From Lolium rigidum (lineage: Eukaryota > Streptophyta > Magnoliopsida > Poales > Poaceae): DNA of 64,000 nt. A model generated the notes under the pieces. That model did no database searches, was not told the origin of the DNA, and saw only the letters and a program-made list of their open reading frames with translations. The translations under genes and the position numbers were made by a program. The stretch covers positions 35,086,256 to 35,150,255 of the forward strand of contig NC_061508.1 in the NCBI RefSeq assembly GCF_022539505.1. The letters run 5' to 3'. Positions 57,389 through 64,000 of this stretch are shown piece by piece; positions within the stretch are counted from its first letter, which is position 1, and every line of letters starts with the position of its first letter.

Positions 57389-58036
57389 ATGCTCGGTAGT
57401 AATATTAGTATGAACGCTTTGAACACCATTGTTGACAATAATATAGAAAGTTCTAAGCTTGGGGAAGCTGGTTTTCATGATATTTTTAGTCCCCCAAGCA
57501 TTGAGGAGAAAATTTTCTTTGATGATACTTTGCCTCCTATTTCCGATGATGATAATGATAGTGGTCTTTTTGTGCCACTTACTGCTGAGAGTAAATTTTG
57601 TTGTGATTATACTATGCCTCCTACACTTGATGAGAATAATAATGATAGCTACTTTGTTGAATTTGCTCCCACTACAACTAATAAAATTGATTATGCTTAT
57701 GTGGAGAGTAATAATTTTATGCATGAGACTCATGATAAGAATGCTTTATGTGATATTTATATTGTTGAGTTTGCTCATGATGCTACTGAAAGTTATTATG
57801 AGAGAGGAAAATATGGTTGTAGAAATTTTCATGTTACTAAAATGCCTCTCTATGTGCTGAAATTTTTGAAGCTACACTTGTTTTATCTTCCTATGCTTGT
57901 TACTTTGCTCTTCATGAACTTGTTTATTTACAAGATTCCTATGCATAGGAAGCATGTTAGACTTAAATGTGTTTTGAATTTGCCTCTTGATGCTCTCTTT
58001 TGCTTCAAATACTATTTCTTGCGAGTGCATCATTAA
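57389..58036 (+). CDS. Gypsy-encoded ORF with C-terminal hydrophobic segments
   Basis: 215 codons are open. The first in-frame ATG is at the very start (MLGSNISMNALNT), with NNIESSKLGEAGF soon after. The N-terminal two thirds are acidic with imperfect internal repeats (PPSIEEKIFFDDTLPPI, then a similar CCDYTMPPTLDENN block). The last 60 residues have one or two hydrophobic, membrane-like segments (YLPMLVTLLFMNLFIY and LNLPLDALFCFKYYF). It occupies most of the coding space of an element without pol. It may descend from an accessory or env-like frame of Athila-type elements, but I recognise no family. Confidence 0.5.
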   Translation: MLGSNISMNALNTIVDNNIESSKLGEAGFHDIFSPPSIEEKIFFDDTLPPISDDDNDSGLFVPLTAESKFCCDYTMPPTLDENNNDSYFVEFAPTTTNKIDYAYVESNNFMHETHDKNALCDIYIVEFAHDATESYYERGKYGCRNFHVTKMPLYVLKFLKLHLFYLPMLVTLLFMNLFIYKIPMHRKHVRLKCVLNLPLDALFCFKYYFLRVHH

Positions 58037-60633
58037 AACTCGCTGAGCCCATCTTAATGGCTAAAAAGAAAGAACTTCTTGGGAGATAACCCATGTGTTA
58101 TTTTGCTACAGTACTTTGTTTTATATTTGTGTCTTGGAAGTTGTTTACTACTGTAGCAACCTCTCCTTATCTTAGTTTTGTGTTTTGTTGTGCCAAGTAA
58201 AGTCGTTGATAGAAAAGTAAGTACTAGATTTGGATTACTGCGCAGTTCCAGATTTCTTTGCTGTCACGAATCTGAGCCCACTGCCCTGCAGGAAGCTCAG
58301 AAAATTATGCCAATTTACGTGCATGATCCTCAGATATGTACGCAACTTTCATTCAATTTGAGCATTTTCATTTGAGCAAGTCTGGTGCCATTTTAAAATT
58401 CGTCAATACGAACTGTTCTGTTTTGACAGATTCTGCCTTTTATTTCGCATTGCCTCTTTCGCTATGTTGGATGAATTTCTTTGATCCACTAATGTCCAGT
58501 AGCATTATGCAATGTCCAGAAGTGTTAAGAATGATTGTGTCACCTCTGAATATGTCAATTTATATTGTGCACTAACCCTCTAATGAGTTGTTTCGAGTTT
58601 GGTGTGGAGGAAGTTTTCAAGGATCAAGAGAGGAGTATGATGCAACATGATCAAGGAGAGTGAAAGCTCTAAGCTTGGGGATGCACCCGGTGGTTCACCC
58701 CTGCATATATCAAGAAGACTCAAGCGTCTAAGCTTGGGGATGCCCAAGGCATCCCCTTCTTCATCGACAACATTATCAGGTTCCTCCCCTGAAACTATAT
58801 TTTTATTCGGCCACATCTTATGTGCTTTACTTGGAGCGTCTGTGTGCTTTTGTTTTTGTTTTTGTTTGAATAAATTGGAATACATCATGCTTGTGTGGGA
58901 GAGAGACACGCTCCGCTGGTTCATATGAACACATGTGTTCTTAGCTCATAATATTCATGGCGAAGTTTCCTCTTCGTTAAATTGTTATATGGTTGGAATT
59001 GGAAAATGATACATGTAGTAATTGCTATAAATGTCTTGGGTAATGTGATACTTGGCAATTGTTGTGCTCATGTTTACGCTCTTGCATCATATACTTTGCA
59101 CCTATTAGTGAAGAATACATAAAGCATGCTAAAATTTGGTTTGCATATTTGGTTTCTCTAGAGTCTAGATAATTTCTAGTATTGAGTTTGAACAACAAGG
59201 AAGACGGTGTAGAGTCTTATAATGTTTTCAATATGTCTTTTATGTGAGTTTTGCTGCACCGGTTCATCCTTGTGTTTGTTTCAAATAAGCCTTGCTAGCC
59301 TAAACCTTGTATCGAGAGGGAATACTTCTCATGCATCCAAAATACTTGAGCCAACCACTATGCCATTTGTGTCCACCATACCTACCTATACTACATGGTA
59401 TTTTCCCGCCATTCCAAAGTAAATTGCTTGAGTGCTACCTTTAAAATTCCATCATTCACCTTTGCAATATATAGCTCATGGGACAAATAGCTTAAAAACT
59501 ATTGTGGTATTGAATATGTAATTATGCACTTTATCTCTTATTAAGTTGCTTGTTGTGCGATAACCATGTTCATCGGGGAACGCCATCAACTCATTGTTGA
59601 ATTTCATGTGAGTTGCTATGCATGTTCGTCTTGTCTGAAGTAAGGGCGATCTACACCGAGTTGAATGGTTTGAGCATGCATATTGTGAGAGAAGAACATT
59701 GGGCCGCTAACTAAAGCCATGATTCATGGTGGAAGTTTCAGTTTTGGACAAATATCCTCAAATCTCTAATGAGAAAGGAATTAATTGTTGTCAAATGGTT
59801 AAAGCATTAAAAGAGGAGTCCATTATCTGTTGTCTATGTTGTCCCGGTATGGATGTCTAAGTTGAGAATAATCAAAAGCGAGAAATCCAAATACGAGCTT
59901 TCTCCTTAGACCTTTGTACAGGCGGCATGGAGGTACCCCTTTGTGAAACTTGGTTAAAGCATATGTATTGCGGTGATAATCCAGGTAGTCCAAGCTAATT
60001 AGGACAAGTTGCGGGCACTATTAGTATACTATGCATGAGGCTTGCAACTTATAAGATATAATTTACATGATGCATATGCTTTATTACTACCGTTGACAAA
60101 ATTGTTTCATGTTTTCAAAATCAAAGCTCTAGCACAAATATAGCAATCGATGCTTTTCCTCTATGAGGACCATTCTTTTACTTTCAATGTTGAGTCAGTT
60201 CACCTATTTCTCTCTACCTCAAGAAGCAAACACTTGTGTGAACTGTGCATTGATTCCTACATACTTGCTTATTGCACTTATTATATTACTCTATGTTGAC
60301 AATATCCATGAGATATATATGTTACAAGTTGAAAGCAACCGCTGGAACTTAATCTTCTTTTGTGTTGCTTCAATACCTTTACTTTGAATTATTGCTTTAT
60401 GAGTTAACTCTTATGCAAGACTTATTGATGCTTGTCTTGAAGTGCTATTCATGAAAAGTCTTTGCTTTATGATTCAGTTGTTTACCCATGTCATATACAT
60501 TGTTTTGATCGCTGCATTCACTACATATGCTTTACAAATAGTATGATCAAGTTTATGATGGCATGTCACTCCAGAAATTATCTTTGTTATCGTTTTACCT
60601 GCTCGGGACGAGCAGAACTAAGCTTGGGGATGC
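58037..60633 (+). other. Non-coding 3' interior of plus-strand gypsy element
   Basis: No domain-bearing frame. TAAGCTTGGGGATGC occurs at 58670-58684, 58729-58743 and, just before the LTR, 60619-60633. A hairpin (GGGGATGCC, CAA, GGCATCCCC) lies at 58736-58756. Confidence 0.6.
60619..60633 (+). promoter_or_regulatory. Polypurine tract before 3' LTR
   Basis: TAAGCTTGGGGATGC directly precedes the LTR start TGATACGTCTCC, the same arrangement as in the minus-strand element (51476-51490). Confidence 0.75.
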
Positions 60634-62136
60634 TGATACGTCTCCAACGTATCGATAATTTCTTGTGTTCCATGCCACATTATTGATGTTATCTACATGT
60701 TTTATGCACACTTTATGTCATATTCGTGCATTTTCTGGAACTAACCTATTAACAAGATGCCGAAGTGCCAGTTCTTGTTTTCTGCTGTTTTTGGTTTCAG
60801 AAATCCTAGTAACGAAATATTCTCGGAATCGGACGAAATCAACGCCAAAGATCTTAGAATCCCCGGAAGCATCCAGAACACACGAGAGGGACCAGAGGGG
60901 GGACACGGGCCCACCACACCATACCCTGGCGCGGCCTAGGGGGGGGCCGCGCCCCCCTAGGGTTTGGCCAGCCCTTCGACCCCCTGGCGCCGCCTCTTCG
61001 CCTATAAGAAGCCCCTGGATCAGAAAACCCGATACAATTGACGAAACCCACGAAACCTGCCGGAGCCGCCGCCATCGCGAAGCCAAGATCCGGGGACAGG
61101 ATCTCTGTTCCGGCACCCCGCCGGAGCGGGGAAGTGCCCCGGAAGGCTTCTCCATCGACACCGCTGCCATCTCCACCGCCATCTTCATCACCGCTGCTGC
61201 TCCCATGAGGAGGAGTAGTTCTCCATCGAGGCTCGGGGCTGTACCGGTAGCTATGTGGTTCATCTCTCTCCTATGTGCTTCAATACAATAATCTCATGAG
61301 CTGCCTTACATGATTGAGATTCATATGATGATGCTTGTAATCTAGATGTCATTATGCTAGTCAAGTGAGTTTTACTTATGTGATCTCCGGAGACTCCTAG
61401 TCCCACGTGTGTAAAGGTGACAGTGCGTGCACCGTGTTAGTACTTGGTTTATGCTATGATCATGATCTCTTGTAGATTATGGAGTTAACTATTGCTATGA
61501 TAATATTGATGTGATCTATTCCTCCTACATATGCATGAAGGTGACAGTGTGCATGCTATGTTAGTACTTGGTTTAGTCTGTTGATCTATCTTACACTAAA
61601 GGTTACTAAACATGAGCATTATTGTGGAGCTTGTTAACTCCGGCATTGAGGGTTCGTGTAATCCTACGCAATGTGTTCATCATCCAACAAAAGTGTAGAG
61701 TATGCATTTATCTATTCTGTTATGTGATCAATGTTGAGAGTGTCCACTAGTGAAAGTGTAATCCCTAGGCCTTGTTCCTAAATACGCTAAGTTACTACCG
61801 CTTGTTTACTACTGGCTGCGTTACTACTCTTGCGTTACTACTGCTTGTTTACTCGTCCTGGGCGAGCACTTTTCCGCCGTTGCTACCGCTTATTCATACC
61901 ACCTGTATTTCACTATCTCTTCGCCGAACTAGTGCACCTATTAGGTGTGTTGGGGACACAAGAGACTTCTTGCTTTGTGGTTGCGGGGTTGCATGAGAGG
62001 GATATCTTTGACCTCTTCCTCCCTGAGTTCGATAAACCTTGGGTATCCACTTAAGGGAAACTTGCTGCTGTTCTACAAACCTCTGCTCTTGGAGGCCCAA
62101 CACTGTCTACAAGAATAGAAGCTCCCGTAGACATCA
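60634..62136 (+). repeat. 3' LTR of plus-strand gypsy element
   Basis: 1503 bases from TGATACGTCTCCAACG to GTAGACATCA. A TATA-like CGCCTATAAGAAG lies near 61000. The start resembles the LTRs at 49897-51474 (minus) and 39702-41209 (minus), but the 3' halves differ, so these are related but distinct families. Confidence 0.88.
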
Positions 62137-62612
62137 GGCGTGCACCAAACCGTGCACGAGTAAGATTCTAACTTTTAATCTAGATACAATCTACTATAAT
62201 TAAAGATACACGGGCAAACAAGCCCAACTTCTCCGTGCAAGGCCGCTTCAGAGATCTTCCACGTGTAATCTTCCAAGCCCATCCTGATCGCGGCCCACCT
62301 CCTGATTTGGCCAAAATCTGGTGATAACACATGCCCCTGGTTTTGGAAATGACATTTCCAAAATCATTATGCTCTTCTTTCGTCGGGTCATGTCGTGGCG
62401 AGATGCGAACTGCCGCAGAATCTTCCATCATTACGCCTCGTCTCCTGGGCTTCTCTGTATGAATTGTCAATTTCGGCATCACGTCCTCGAGAACCATCAT
62501 GGCATTAAATCTCCACTACACTCTCTTTATTTATCTGTGCCAAACGGTTCACCACTCCATCCCCTTGCTCTGCTCTGTTCACCAAACCAAAAAACCCTTC
62601 TCTCCTGCAGCC

Positions 62613-63044
62613 ATGTCTTCCTCTTCCTCCTCCGCTTCAGGCCTCTCTCTCCAACCGTTGCCGAAGAACAAAGAAGAGGACGATCCCCGCTCCGGGGCGC
62701 ACCCCATCTCCTCTGACAAGGAGAAGAAGGGAGGAGAAGCGGAGAGGACCAAGGCCTCCCCTCCGCCGAGGCTTCCGCCGAAGAAGCGCTCCCGCATGTG
62801 GGCGGACAGCGAGGACGACGATGACGACGAGGAAGAAGAAGATGCGGAGGAGGAAGATGATTCCTCCGCCTCCATTGGGTATCCTCCAACGAAGCGCTTC
62901 CGCGGCTGGGCGGATAGCGAGGATGATGATGATGACGAGGAGGAGGAGGAAGCTCCGGCCGACGGCCGGGGCGTAGCGGCGAGGAGCTTCCCGGGAGCAG
63001 CCGACGACCTTGACGACGGCGACGATGAGGACAGCGACGACTAG
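62613..63044 (+). CDS. Acidic Ser/Asp/Glu-rich protein, antisense in LTR element (copy 2)
   Basis: 143 codons from the ATG at 62613 (MSSSSSSASGLSLQPLPKN) to a TAG at 63042. It runs opposite to the element, with its start 282 bases from the LTR. It contains the basic-aromatic plus acidic block twice: PPKKRSRMWADSEDDDDD and PPTKRFRGWADSEDDDDD; copy 1 at 10355-10894 has it once. The 5' leader (CCAAACCAAAAAACCCTTC) also matches copy 1. The lysine/arginine clusters could act as nuclear-localisation signals. No known domain is recognised. Confidence 0.6.
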   Translation: MSSSSSSASGLSLQPLPKNKEEDDPRSGAHPISSDKEKKGGEAERTKASPPPRLPPKKRSRMWADSEDDDDDEEEEDAEEEDDSSASIGYPPTKRFRGWADSEDDDDDEEEEEAPADGRGVAARSFPGAADDLDDGDDEDSDD

Positions 63045-64000
63045 TAGAGTAGGACTAGTAGTAGCAGTGCACTAGGCACTAGATCCCTCTTTTGAGAGCC
63101 ATCGGCTCTTCTTGTAAAGCTGCTCCTTTGAATTAATTAGAATTGTTCTTCCAATTTCTCCTTTCATTAATCCAATTTCCATCCTCCCGCTTGCCACACC
63201 AAGACCGATAGTAACGAATCGGGCTATTATTGTTTTTCTCGACCGTGGCGTTTTGCAGTCCCGCAGCCGATGACTATTCATCGGCTAATTTGAGAAACCA
63301 GTCTCTTCCTTTTCTTGGAGCACCAGCACGGTCCAAACCTCGTACCAGACGACGGCTTTTCCTTCCCAGTTCTTCCCTGAGAAGATCATGATGCAGTGAC
63401 AGCCGAGGTAACTCCAATCGGCTCTCAAAAATAGGGCACCTACCGGGCCTGTTGCCCCCGAGTCTCGGCCAAGGCAAAACGGAGACGAGGATACGCAAAT
63501 TAGCTGTATGGACCTGGGCTTGATCATGTATGAGGGAGCTTTTTATGCGAACCGGCCGATTGGAACATAAATCGGCTTCCCGAAGCGGAGAGCCTTCAAG
63601 GTGAGCTGCCCCCGAGCTTCTTCGGTTCTTCCCGCATTTTGCCGGCCGGATCGGCTCCTTTCCTTTGGTGGATCTAATGCAATCCATCCTTGACCTGATC
63701 CGCACGTCCGGGCTGCTCTTGGCCTTGTCCTTGGAGGGAGGATCTGAGCCCTTAAACTACTCCATTGAGGAGTTCTTCCATTAAAATCCCCCTTCGTGCT
63801 CCATTGACCCTCTGATCGTAACAGTCGTTCCTCTTGAGTCGATGGCCATGCATCGGCTTGTATATCCTTAAGTCGATGTCTGCTGCATCGGCTGTGCTCG
63901 AAAATTTTCGAATTTTCAGAATTTTTTTACGGCCGACTTGTGCATCGGCCCCCATACTTTAATACTCATTACCAAAGAATGAGGCAATTTACTGCATATC
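63045..64000 (-). other. Internal region of TGTGTT element copy 2
   Basis: No gene recognised. ATCGGCT/AGCCGAT words recur densely (near 63101, 63264, 63282, 63416, 63553, 63570, 63650, 63853, 63887, 63934). Confidence 0.5.

Larger units (their letters stand above)
56619..62136 (+). mobile_element. Gypsy-type element, plus strand, non-autonomous
   Basis: 5' LTR remnant (56619-57133), primer site, one 215-codon open frame, a long non-coding stretch, purine tract and complete 3' LTR (60634-62136). No gag, protease, RT or integrase is seen. Its 3' interior is a mirror-image relative of the interior of the minus-strand element at 49897-56407. The right end adjoins a disrupted LTR of the TGTGTT family at 62137. 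Confidence 0.8.
62137..64000 (-). mobile_element. Second TGTGTT-type LTR element, minus strand, partial
   Basis: 62137-62331 is the reverse complement of the first 200 bases of the LTR at 11171, ending GTGATAACACA. Then the purine tract in reverse (TGCCCCTGG) and the internal region run to the window end. The gypsy element at 56619-62136 adjoins the broken LTR at the word GTGCACGC, so it probably inserted there. Confidence 0.8.

Noticed and set aside
60665..61291. Open frames of 208 and 181 codons on both strands
   Set aside because: They lie within the 3' LTR of the plus-strand gypsy element, are GC-driven and overlap on opposite strands.
63274..63705. 143-codon minus-strand frame in TGTGTT element copy 2 as a gag gene
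   Set aside because: It follows the element direction, but no gag or zinc-knuckle motif is visible and the basic composition looks like a chance GC-rich frame.

Overview
The window is a transposon-dominated stretch of a grass genome, most likely Triticeae (wheat, Aegilops, barley or a relative). This rests on nested Ty3/gypsy and Ty1/copia elements resembling Athila-like and Angela/BARE/WIS-type elements, CACTA elements with (C)GCCGACGGC-type subterminal repeats, Mutator, hAT, Helitron and Stowaway-type DNA elements, and one intact host gene split into 19 exons. Family names come from recognition of the sequence, not from a search.

Layout: 1-9123 is the 3' half of a Tat-lineage gypsy element (broken pol, long non-coding 3' region with a 33-bp array, and a roughly 3-kb LTR holding a 69-bp minisatellite). 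9124-12338 is the 3' half of a second LTR element whose LTR starts TGTGTT and ends AACACA; it carries an acidic ORF on the strand opposite to the element. 14499-27610 (minus strand) is a complete full-size ABCG/PDR transporter gene of 1456 codons. Its first intron is 6.7 kb and holds a hAT element, a Helitron, a small retroposed fragment and two further TIR elements. 28.1-38.4 kb is CACTA territory, including one complete 3265-bp non-autonomous element (33032-36296).

38447-49896 is a decayed Ty1/copia element. It is split by a 6.4-kb Mutator-like element (39324-45778, 9-bp target duplication), which itself contains a gypsy-type solo LTR (39702-41209, 5-bp duplication) and a broken captured host gene. 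The copia copy ends where a minus-strand gypsy element begins (49897). That element runs into a 100-N gap at 56408-56507. After the gap comes a related plus-strand element (56619-62136), so the gap lies between two head-to-head relatives. 62137-64000 is a second copy of the TGTGTT-type element, in minus orientation, again with the acidic antisense ORF.

Only the PDR transporter looks like a working host gene. Every other coding stretch is transposon-derived, and most are broken. The most unusual items are the conserved antisense acidic ORF found in two copies, a 5S-rRNA-like segment inside the CACTA element, a 66-bp perfect palindrome, a captured zinc-finger (zf-XS-like) gene in the Mutator element, and duplicated priming-site modules in the gypsy elements.
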